Virus record (IMG/VR): IMGVR_UViG_3300031565_000492
Span: 1 to 20,089 of that record
Origin: a virus
DNA: 20,089 bases
Strand: one strand, 5' to 3'
Shown here: positions 12,310 to 18,876 of the stretch, piece by piece
How the letters are laid out: every line of letters begins with the position of its first letter
Position numbering within the stretch: position 1 is the stretch's first letter
Notes under the pieces: generated by a model
Told to the model about the DNA's origin: nothing
Seen by the model: the letters and a program-made list of their open reading frames with translations, nothing else
The model's database searches: none
Made by a program: the position numbers and the translations under genes

Positions 12310-13338
12310 ATGAGTTTGAGAACAGGACCTTTGACTGAATCCATTCAGTCAAATAAGAAGCTGGACTGGAGCGATGTGCTCCATACCGCCGGCCAAGTGA
12401 CCGAGCCGTTTTTGGCGTTGCTGAAGGCGGGGAAGAAACCGATCAATAAAGAACATAGCTGGCCGGTGTATGAGCTGGGCCGCAGTGGATATGCGGGAGA
12501 GCTGGACGGAGCTGTTGCGGGCACCGCCAACAACCAGAGTCGCGGATCACTGAAGAGCGTTGCGCAGTGGGTTCGCAAAGTATGGCAGGTTACGCACTTT
12601 GCGGAGCTGACAGAAACCCACGGGGTGAAGGATGAGATTAAGTTCCAGAAGGAACAGGGTCTCCTTGATCTGCGGCAGGGTTTGGAAATGCTGTGTCTGT
12701 CCGCACAGGACTGCTCTGTTCAATCGGGGGAAACGCCGAATCAGACACGCGGCGCGGCGATGTGGCTGGCGAACAGCGGGCACAACGCGGAATATCCCAT
12801 TGCCTCGGATTTCGTGGTCAGCTCCGGCTGCATCTATGACAGTACGCTGGCGGCATTCGACGCGGCGGCCTGTGAGGTGCTTCTGCGAACCGCTTCGATG
12901 GATCGTCTGGGTGCCGTGACGCTGGACGCGCAGTGCGGTCCGGCGCTGAAGGCTCGTATGGACGACTTCGGTGCGCATGACATTAAGGCGACCACGACCA
13001 ATGCGGCGCTGAAGGTGTACAACGCGCAGGCGAAGGACAAGGAGTTTACGAGTGTGATCGACTTCTTCCAGTTCAGTTCCGGGCTGGTACGCACGCACCT
13101 GAACTACAACCTGTGGCGCGACTCTGCCGGTGCAAAAACCAGCATTTTGAGCAATGCAGGCGGGCTGTTCCTTGACATGAAGATGTGGGAAATCGCCTTC
13201 ATGGACGCCATCAATCACGACGATCTGCCGTTTGACGGCGGGAATGTGAAGGGCCAGTGGCACGCGACGGCTATGCTGAAGTGTTTCATGCCGAAGGGCC
13301 AGGCGATGGTGACTCCGTCGGCTGAGGCGCTGAGTTAA
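12310..13338 (+). CDS. Major capsid protein (DUF5309 / SU10-like)
   Basis: A 342-residue protein directly after the scaffold and before other virion genes. The N-terminal half has the features I associate with the SU10-like major capsid family: a short N-arm, then AGTANNQSRGSLKSVAQWVR, then FAELTETHGVKDEIKFQKEQ and GLLDLRQGLEMLCLSAQDC, a helix like the HK97-fold spine helix. The remainder has the mixed helix-strand pattern and ends with KGQWHATAMLKCFMPKGQAM. It would form the icosahedral shell. A good AGGAG site lies before the ATG. The call rests on size, position and remembered family pattern; a structural search would be decisive. A strong hairpin follows the stop. Confidence 0.7.
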   Translation: MSLRTGPLTESIQSNKKLDWSDVLHTAGQVTEPFLALLKAGKKPINKEHSWPVYELGRSGYAGELDGAVAGTANNQSRGSLKSVAQWVRKVWQVTHFAELTETHGVKDEIKFQKEQGLLDLRQGLEMLCLSAQDCSVQSGETPNQTRGAAMWLANSGHNAEYPIASDFVVSSGCIYDSTLAAFDAAACEVLLRTASMDRLGAVTLDAQCGPALKARMDDFGAHDIKATTTNAALKVYNAQAKDKEFTSVIDFFQFSSGLVRTHLNYNLWRDSAGAKTSILSNAGGLFLDMKMWEIAFMDAINHDDLPFDGGNVKGQWHATAMLKCFMPKGQAMVTPSAEALS

Positions 13339-13344
13339 TCGAGA

Positions 13345-13368
13345 TCCGGGCGGCTCTTGCCGCCCGGA
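13345..13368 (+). terminator. Strong hairpin after the major capsid gene
   Basis: TCCGGGCGG (13345-13353) pairs perfectly with CCGCCCGGA (13360-13368) around a 6-base loop. It begins six bases after the capsid stop. There is no T-run, so it may be a partial terminator, a processing site or an mRNA-stabilising stem that raises capsid expression. Confidence 0.6.
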
Positions 13369-13398
13369 CAATGCTCAATGCTCAATGTTCAATGTTTA
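13369..13398 (+). repeat. Interspersed repeat, TCAATG family
   Basis: CAATGCTCAATGCTCAATG then TTCAATGTTTAATT, related to 2276-2312. It leads into the AAGGAGGAG ribosome-binding site of the next gene. Confidence 0.75.
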
Positions 13399-13412
13399 AT
13401 TAAGGAGGAGAG

Positions 13413-14834
13413 ATGAAGAAGTTTACGATGTTTGTGATGATCGCGTTGCTGGTGTTTGCCGGTATTGCGCAGGCCGCCGAATGGCGACCGGCGGACCTGA
13501 TGGAACAGGCCCGCACCGGAGCCACCCGTGTTTATGAGGTGGACTACAGCGACCTGACCAACACTACGAACAACACCGCACAGACGCTGACGGTGAGTCT
13601 TCCTGCGAAGACGGCGGTGCAGTTCGTGATGATGGAGCTGGAGACGGCCTTTGACACCGAAAACACCAACTATACCGGAAGTCTGGCGGTGATTGTGGGG
13701 GACGGGACGGATGATGATCTGTTCCTGGACTCGACGGAGCTGGCGAGTGACGGCACGGAGGTCTGGAAGAAGTTTGCTGTGGCCAACGGCGGAACGATTG
13801 CGGTTACGGCGCAGACGATGGACGTTGAAACTGATCCTGTGCTGACGCTGCAAACGGATGATGTTGAATGCGATCCGGTTCTGACGCTGCAAACGGATGA
13901 TGTTGAATGCGATCCGGTTCTGACGCTGCAAACGGATGATGTTGAATGCGATCCGGTTCTGACGCTGCAAACCGATTCCATTGAGGGTGATCCGGTGTTG
14001 ACGTTGCAGACCGATACGGTTCTTGGCGACCCGGTGCTGACGCTGCAAACCGATTCCGTTGAGGGTGATCCGGTGTTGACGCTGCAAACCGATTCCATTG
14101 AGGGTGATCCGGTGTTGACGTTGCAGACCGATACGGTTCTTGGCGACCCGGTACTGACGGTAAACACCACCACAATAGAGGCTGATCCCGTGCTAACGCT
14201 GTACACTGTTTCACTTACGGACACGAACGGGGTTACAGCGCTTTGTGTCACCAACGTAACCGTTGCGACCACAACCTACACCGTCGTCACGAATGTGTCG
14301 GTAGCGACGACCAGTTATGACTTCCTGACGAACACGACGGTAGCGACGACCAGTTATGATGTTCTGACGAATGTCACGGTTGCGACAACTGCGTATGACT
14401 TCCTGACGAACACGACGGTAGCGACGACCAGTTATGATGTTCTGACGAATGTGTCGGTAGCGACAACCGCGTATGACTTCCTGACGAACACAACGGTAGC
14501 GACAACCACGTATTCGCCGCTGACGAACGTGACGGTTGCGACGACCACGTATTCGCCGCTGACGAACGCGACGGTAGCGACAACCACGTATTCGCCGCTG
14601 ACGAACGTGACGGTTGCGACGACCACGTATTCGCCGTTGACGAACGCGACGGTAGCGACGACGACCTCGACTGTGGCGACGAACGCGACGGCTGTGTTTA
14701 CTGCCGGGGTGCTTGGCGAGACGGTCTATACAGAGGTGGATACGCTCGACATTAAGTTCACTCCGAACGCGGATGAAGCGGTTGCCGACAACACCAGTGG
14801 AAAAGTGAGGTTCTACTTTAACGTGCAGAAATAA
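13413..14834 (+). CDS. Secreted-type virion-associated protein with two 13-residue repeat arrays
   Basis: This 473-residue protein has a clear Sec signal peptide (MKKFTMFVMIALLVFAGIAQ, cleavage after about residue 21). Residues 22-140 (YEVDYSDLTNTTNNTAQTLT, then ...LAVIVGDGTDDDLFLDSTE) and the last 45 (TLDIKFTPNADEAVADNTSG, then KVRFYFNVQK) resemble the start and end of small phage head-decoration-type beta domains. Between them lie ten units of DPVLTLQTDDVEC (residues about 141-270) and, after an 8-residue spacer, eleven units of LTNVTVATTTYSP (about 279-421). Both arrays have an exact 39-bp period. The repeats are Thr/Val-rich with alternating hydrophobics, as in beta-solenoids or stacked strands. 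A strong AAGGAGGAG site precedes the ATG. Position between capsid and portal suggests a virion role; the signal peptide suggests export. These two clues conflict. An alternative is a phage-encoded host surface protein. Confidence 0.6.
   Translation: MKKFTMFVMIALLVFAGIAQAAEWRPADLMEQARTGATRVYEVDYSDLTNTTNNTAQTLTVSLPAKTAVQFVMMELETAFDTENTNYTGSLAVIVGDGTDDDLFLDSTELASDGTEVWKKFAVANGGTIAVTAQTMDVETDPVLTLQTDDVECDPVLTLQTDDVECDPVLTLQTDDVECDPVLTLQTDSIEGDPVLTLQTDTVLGDPVLTLQTDSVEGDPVLTLQTDSIEGDPVLTLQTDTVLGDPVLTVNTTTIEADPVLTLYTVSLTDTNGVTALCVTNVTVATTTYTVVTNVSVATTSYDFLTNTTVATTSYDVLTNVTVATTAYDFLTNTTVATTSYDVLTNVSVATTAYDFLTNTTVATTTYSPLTNVTVATTTYSPLTNATVATTTYSPLTNVTVATTTYSPLTNATVATTTSTVATNATAVFTAGVLGETVYTEVDTLDIKFTPNADEAVADNTSGKVRFYFNVQK
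13833..14222 (+). repeat. Tandem repeat array 1, ten units of 39 bp
   Basis: Units begin at 13833 and every 39 bases to 14184, each encoding a DPVLT... 13-mer. Units 1-4 are nearly identical (GATCCGGTTCTGACGCTGCA core). Units 4-8 show a higher-order order of TDSIEG, TDTVLG, TDSVEG, TDSIEG, TDTVLG endings, a sign of segmental duplication. Confidence 0.9.
14247..14675 (+). repeat. Tandem repeat array 2, eleven units of 39 bp
   Basis: Units begin at 14247 and every 39 bases to 14637, each encoding an (L/V)TNxTVATTxYxx 13-mer, with a degenerate partial unit (ATNATAVF) after it. Two-unit super-repeats are visible: YDF/YDV alternation first, then V/A alternation in TNVT/TNAT with YSP. Confidence 0.9.
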
Positions 14835-14864
14835 AGTGGCGAGTGTCGGGTGGCAAGTGGCGAG
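14835..14864 (+). repeat. Interspersed repeat, GTGGCGAGTGTCG family
   Basis: AGTGGCGAGTGTCGGGTGGC then AAGTGGCGAG directly follows the repeat protein's stop. It contains a GTG that could be mistaken for a start (14850). Confidence 0.6.
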
Positions 14865-14884
14865 GGCCATTTGTTACCCGGCGC

Positions 14885-14903
14885 TTTTCCAATGATTGGA
14901 AAA
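14885..14903 (+). repeat. Palindrome TTTTCCAAT-G-ATTGGAAAA
   Basis: A perfect 9-base inverted repeat around a single G just before the 14907 start. Related palindromes lie at 5843-5861 (GTTTCC/GGAAAC) and 17540-17554 (TTCCAA/TTGGAA). Confidence 0.55.
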
Positions 14904-14906
14904 CGA

Positions 14907-15218
14907 ATGTCTGGATTTTCGCAAGCGGTTCTCGACAAAGCGGCAGCGAAGCAGCGCAAGGCTGCGGAAAAGCGTTCTGTCAGCGCGGAGGTTGGAGCGG
15001 GCGGTGTCCGGACGCATCAGGTTGACTCGATCCTGTTCCATCAAGGGGTGGCGTATGGCCGCGAGCACGGGGTGCATCAGCCGTGGGATGATCCCAATTT
15101 TGTTCAGGAAGTGGAGAAGGTTCACCCGGAGATTGTGGTTGGAAGCGGCGGTGGGGGTTGCTCGCCGGTGACGGCATCTGCCCTGGAAGCTGCGAAACGC
15201 CTTGTTAGCAGGATGTAA
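14907..15218 (+). CDS. Hypothetical small head-module protein
   Basis: From the ATG at 14907 the product has 103 residues: a helical basic start (MSGFSQAVLDKAAAKQRKAA), a short strand region (GGVRTHQVDSILFHQGVAYG) and a Gly-rich stretch (VVGSGGGGCSPVTASALEA) before the C-terminal helix. Upstream in-frame starts at 14892 (ATG) and 14850 (GTG) would add 5 or 19 residues made of the palindrome and the GTGGC repeat, so I prefer 14907. The portal gene follows 14 bases after its stop, so it probably belongs to the head assembly operon. No family is recognised. Confidence 0.5.
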   Translation: MSGFSQAVLDKAAAKQRKAAEKRSVSAEVGAGGVRTHQVDSILFHQGVAYGREHGVHQPWDDPNFVQEVEKVHPEIVVGSGGGGCSPVTASALEAAKRLVSRM

Positions 15219-15232
15219 TCGGAGAGTTTAAA

Positions 15233-17503
15233 ATGTCAGACGAAACCTATCAGCTTGATCGGATTGCGGCGGACGGGGGAAGCGAGAAGGGGTCTGCGGA
15301 GCAGGTGCAGGCGGTCAAGACGTGTCTGGATAAGATCCGCAAGGATCTGGTCGATAATGTTTATGCGGAGCGTGAGCGGCTTTCTCAGGTGCGGTTTTGT
15401 CAGTGGGACGGCCAGAGCGATGATGGCCGCAAGCATGATGTGGCGGGTGAGCGCGCCCTGCCCTTTGACGGGGCGAGCGATACGCGGCCATTCACGGCGG
15501 ACGGGATTATCAATTTTATTGTGGCGGAGCTTTCGACGGCGGCGAGCCGGGCGGTTCCGCGTGATACGGGGATGGAGTCGTCGGATGCGCAGGGCGGCGG
15601 GTTTAATTCGACGCTGATCAAGTGGTTGATTACAAACCAGTGGGCGGACTACCGCCGGATGGTGGAGCTGGCGGTGCAATATGCCTATGGGGATTCTCCG
15701 GGCGGGGCGATGTTCTGGACGGACTGGGTTGAGGATAAAGAGGTTTCGCTGCAAAAGCTGACGGTGGAGGAGCTGGCTGCGCAATTAGGCGGCGAGCTGG
15801 ATCCTGAGTCGAGTGAAGAGGAGCAGCTGAATATTCTGGATATGCTGTTCAACCCGGCGCGGTCGGCTGATTTGAAGGCGGTATTGAGCCAGTATTATCC
15901 GAATTTGTCTACGGGCCGGATTGCGAAGGTTGTGCGGTCGATCTATAAGGGCGAGGCAGCGGAGTTTCCGGTTCCGAGGGTGAAGAGTGCGATTCCGCGC
16001 GTCAAGGTTTTGCGGCTTTTCAAGGATGTGTTCTTTGATCGCAATGCGGAGGACATTCAACGGACTCCGGTGGCGGTGGCGGCGTACCATACGGCGGCGG
16101 GAATCCGCGAGGAAGCGGCAAAGCATGGGTGGAAGAAGTTATTTGTTGAAGATTTGCTGGAGAGCGGCAAGGGCCGGAGCGCGTTTAATGAGACCGCGCT
16201 GACGCCGGCGGCGGCGGCGATCAGTACGGAGGCGCAGCCCGATGCGGAGTTGTTTGAGATTTTGACGGTTTTCACGCGCGCGGTGAATGAGGACGGGATT
16301 CCCGGCGTGTACTGGCAAACCCTCTCTTATTTTGTGGAAGAGCCGGCGACGGATCGCAATTTGTTCGACCGGTCGCACGGGGAGTATCCGTTCGACTATT
16401 ATTCGCGGGAGGCGTTGACGGCGTGTCTGGTGGACAGCCGGGGAGTGTCGGAGACGGCTGGAACGGATCAGAACAGCATCAAGCTGCTGGATGATAGTTT
16501 TGAGGATCATGTTCAGATTGCGACGGTTCCGATCCGCAAGATTCCGAAGGGGTATCCGGCGGGGACGTTCCGATGGGCTCCGGGTGCCGAGGTGGAGGTT
16601 GGTCCGCGCGACGGGGGATCAATCGGGTTTGTGGAGAACCCGGATTATCCGACGGCGAATAAGGATCATTACACCCGGATGCGGGTGAAGCTGTCGGAAT
16701 ACTGGGGTATTCCGTTTGAGGATGTTGATGAGCGGTTTCTGGTTTTATACAGCCAGCAGCGGGTGGACGGGTTGCTGTCGGTTTTGCGCAAAGTGTTTAC
16801 GCGCTCGCTGCAACTGATCGACCAGTTTATGGAGCCGGAGCAGATTGCGCGGATTACGGGGCAGAGTGTGCAGAGCCTTAATCAGAATCGGCGGCAACGT
16901 TCTGAGATTCAGGGCAAGTACGATATTTCTTTGACGTTTGATGTGCGCGACCTGGACATGGAGTTCCTGATTAAAAAGGTGGATACGGCGCTGAAGATCC
17001 GTCAGCTCGACCCGAGCCAGCGGATCGATATTGGAAGTATTGCGGTGAATGCGATTTCGAGTCTGGATCCGAACTGGGCGCAGGATGCGGTTCGCAGCGA
17101 GGCAAAGGCCAATGCGGCAGAGGAGCAGGCGGCGAAGGATGATCTGGTGCGGATGCTGAACGGTGTGCAGGTGAGGCTTGCGGAGGATCCGTGGAGCATC
17201 GACCCGCAGACGCGCAAGCAGACGATGGATCAGGAGCTGATGCTCCGGCAGCAGAACCCGCAGGCGTTCCCGCCGATTACGCCGTCGGCGGCGGCGCTGA
17301 TTCAGGATTACTTGCTCAATCTGGAGCAGATGGGTGTTCAGCAGCAGAATGCGATTACGGGCCGGACGGGGGTTGAGCAGACTGACCTCGCGACGCTCGG
17401 GCAGTCTGGCATGGAGCATGGAGCAGAGGGCATGGAGACGGGGGTCGGCCCTGACAACCAGCAACCGGCAACGATCAACCTTCAGCCCGGAGGGCAGCCA
17501 TGA
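15233..17503 (+). CDS. Portal protein
   Basis: A 756-residue protein with the features of the large portal proteins of podovirus- and SU10-type phages. The N-terminal part has a Tyr/Arg-rich helix and RALPFDGASDTRPFTADGII (about 75-94), matching the usual FPGASD..P..... motif. A large mixed domain follows (MFWTDWVEDKEVSL, then KVLRLFKDVFFDRNAEDIQR at about 257-276), then YSREALTACLVDSRG and a long C-terminal helical region (QDAVRSEAKANAAEEQAAKD). Twelve copies would form the ring through which the terminase pumps DNA. An acidic insertion (LGGELDPESSEEEQLNILDM) is unusual. The tail ends Gln/Gly-rich. It overlaps the adaptor gene by ATGA (17500-17503). It lies after, not before, the capsid gene. 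Confidence 0.8.
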   Translation: MSDETYQLDRIAADGGSEKGSAEQVQAVKTCLDKIRKDLVDNVYAERERLSQVRFCQWDGQSDDGRKHDVAGERALPFDGASDTRPFTADGIINFIVAELSTAASRAVPRDTGMESSDAQGGGFNSTLIKWLITNQWADYRRMVELAVQYAYGDSPGGAMFWTDWVEDKEVSLQKLTVEELAAQLGGELDPESSEEEQLNILDMLFNPARSADLKAVLSQYYPNLSTGRIAKVVRSIYKGEAAEFPVPRVKSAIPRVKVLRLFKDVFFDRNAEDIQRTPVAVAAYHTAAGIREEAAKHGWKKLFVEDLLESGKGRSAFNETALTPAAAAISTEAQPDAELFEILTVFTRAVNEDGIPGVYWQTLSYFVEEPATDRNLFDRSHGEYPFDYYSREALTACLVDSRGVSETAGTDQNSIKLLDDSFEDHVQIATVPIRKIPKGYPAGTFRWAPGAEVEVGPRDGGSIGFVENPDYPTANKDHYTRMRVKLSEYWGIPFEDVDERFLVLYSQQRVDGLLSVLRKVFTRSLQLIDQFMEPEQIARITGQSVQSLNQNRRQRSEIQGKYDISLTFDVRDLDMEFLIKKVDTALKIRQLDPSQRIDIGSIAVNAISSLDPNWAQDAVRSEAKANAAEEQAAKDDLVRMLNGVQVRLAEDPWSIDPQTRKQTMDQELMLRQQNPQAFPPITPSAAALIQDYLLNLEQMGVQQQNAITGRTGVEQTDLATLGQSGMEHGAEGMETGVGPDNQQPATINLQPGGQP

Positions 17504-18183
17504 GAGAATTAACTTTCCAGACATTTTTTGAGGGGTTTGTTCCAAGCATTGGAAAGTCGGTTGAGGAGTTTCCGTGCGGGTCGGTGGACGGGGAGCGTCA
17601 TTGCGCAGCGATCAATGCGGCGGTGCGCCGGGCGTATGAGTATGATTTTTTCCCGGAGACGCTGGTGATTGAGGAGCGGACACCGGACAGCGACAATGTG
17701 GTTGCGCAGGCGGAGAGCGGGGAGACGGAGATCGATACGGTGCAGGGTTTCTTTGCGTCGGAGGCGAATGCGCGGGCGTTCAGCTGTCCGCTGCCGGCGG
17801 AGCGGATTCCGAGCGGCTGGCTTTTGCAGGATGCGGCGGACAGCGTTTGGGTGCGGTTCCGTCCGGTGGCGCCGAAGTTTACGCGGGTGAAGTGGGATGT
17901 AACGAAGACCTACGCGGTGAATGATGTTCGTTATCTGGACACGAACGGGAAGTGCTATAAGGCGCTGCTGGCGGGTGCCGGGAACTATCCGGAGACGGCG
18001 ACGACGTATTGGGCGGAGCAGCCCTTCCCTGGTTTCTTTGAGCCGTTTGTGCAGTATGCGGCGGCAGCGGCGAACTGGAAGTTTGAGCATCAGTGGAGCG
18101 AGGCCGGCTCGGCGGGGTCTGATGCGAAGGATGAGCTGTCGCGGCTGCGGGTTGTTGCGAAACAGCAGGGGGGACAGCTTTGA
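17500..18183 (+). CDS. Head-tail adaptor (neck) protein with a carbohydrate-binding-like insert
   Basis: A 227-residue protein that directly follows the portal with an ATGA overlap. Residues 1-60 (FEGFVPSIGKSVEEF...CAAINAAVRRAYEYDFFPE) look like the first helices of phage adaptor proteins, which dock under the portal ring and connect to the tail. Residues about 125-170 (VKWDVTKTYAVNDVRYLDTN, then GKCYKALLAGAGNYPETATT, then YW) follow the W....Y..GD.V...g..Y.A.....g..P.....YW pattern of a CBM5/12-like small beta domain, common in phage neck and tail proteins. The C-terminal helix (AAAAANWKFEHQWSEAGSAG) resembles the adaptor end helix. The reading frame contains a TTCCAA/TTGGAA palindrome at 17540. 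Confidence 0.65.
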   Translation: MRELTFQTFFEGFVPSIGKSVEEFPCGSVDGERHCAAINAAVRRAYEYDFFPETLVIEERTPDSDNVVAQAESGETEIDTVQGFFASEANARAFSCPLPAERIPSGWLLQDAADSVWVRFRPVAPKFTRVKWDVTKTYAVNDVRYLDTNGKCYKALLAGAGNYPETATTYWAEQPFPGFFEPFVQYAAAAANWKFEHQWSEAGSAGSDAKDELSRLRVVAKQQGGQL

Positions 18184-18225
18184 AACCTGAAATGGGAAAC
18201 CTGAAACCTGAAATGGGAATTTGAA
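18181..18225 (+). repeat. Interspersed repeat, GAAACCTGAAACC family
   Basis: TGAAACCTGAAATGGGAAAC, then CTGAAACCTGAAATGGGAA and TTTGAAATG. The repeat fills the gap between the adaptor stop and the next ATG and includes two copies of CTGAAATGGGAA. Confidence 0.85.
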
Positions 18226-18876
18226 ATGTCAACTTTGAACCGGAAACATTTATGGATTAAGGCGGACATCCGCAAGGGCGAGTTGGTCGATGCGGACACG
18301 GGGGAAGTGCTTAGCTGCTTCCGTGGGAATGATCTGGCTGTGCATGTGGCCTTCTTTAACGGGGGCACCCTTCTTTCTGTCGCCAACCTTACGCAAGCGG
18401 TGCTGACGGTGAAGGATCCGGCCGATCTGGAAGGGGATGCGTTGATGTATAAGGCGCAGGCGAGCCTGGATGATGATCTGACGGTTGCGGAGTGGAACGC
18501 GCGGGCCAATGAGCACGCGCTGTTTGAGTTTACGGGTGCAGAAACGAATGTGGATATTGATGCGCAGGTGTTTAAGGACCTCTACGTTGGCGTGAATGTG
18601 GATACGGATGATACGCCCGGCAAGGATTTGTGCTTTGGTACGGCGGATCTGCGGATTGTGGAGGACGGCCGGGGCGACGGAGACGACGCGCCGGAGATTC
18701 CTGCGGAGTATTATACGAAGGATCAGGCGGATGCGCGGTATGCGAGGTTGTACAGCGGGTCTTCAAACATCCGCTTTGTCGATGGGATGTATCTCGAATT
18801 ATTTGACTATGGCGATTCGACATGGAAGCGGGTCGTTCTCAACAACGGGGAGTTACAAGTTTATGAAGAAGCGTAA
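18226..18876 (+). CDS. Baseplate/fibre-like virion protein
   Basis: A 216-residue protein. The first 135 residues read as a beta-rich domain (LWIKADIRKGELVDADTGEV, then LAVHVAFFNGGTLLSVANLT, then LTVKDPADLEG) of the kind found at the start of phage baseplate or fibre proteins. The segment AEYYTKDQADARYARLYSG (about 161-179) contains the YYTK..AD.RY motif common in tail fibres, where it forms the collagen-free shaft. A short beta C-terminus follows. It probably forms or attaches to a fibre or spike. No ribosome-binding site other than the GGGAATTTGAAATG repeat sequence is visible. It overlaps the next gene by 14 bases. Confidence 0.55.
   Translation: MSTLNRKHLWIKADIRKGELVDADTGEVLSCFRGNDLAVHVAFFNGGTLLSVANLTQAVLTVKDPADLEGDALMYKAQASLDDDLTVAEWNARANEHALFEFTGAETNVDIDAQVFKDLYVGVNVDTDDTPGKDLCFGTADLRIVEDGRGDGDDAPEIPAEYYTKDQADARYARLYSGSSNIRFVDGMYLELFDYGDSTWKRVVLNNGELQVYEEA

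Noticed and set aside
13833-14675. Possible CRISPR array
   Set aside because: The regular 39-bp units have no unique spacers and are translated as an in-frame 13-residue repeat.
13670-14870. Long minus-strand frames across the 39-bp arrays
   Set aside because: A 39-bp period is a multiple of three, so any frame free of stops in one unit stays open throughout. The products are repetitive and have no sensible start or ribosome-binding site.
14843-15025. Alternative 60-codon frame overlapping the small head protein
   Set aside because: It begins in the GTGGC repeat, overlaps the better 14907 frame throughout, and has no motif or ribosome-binding site.
16745-17545. 266-codon open frame on the minus strand
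   Set aside because: It is antisense to the portal gene, with an Arg/Leu-rich composition and no motif.
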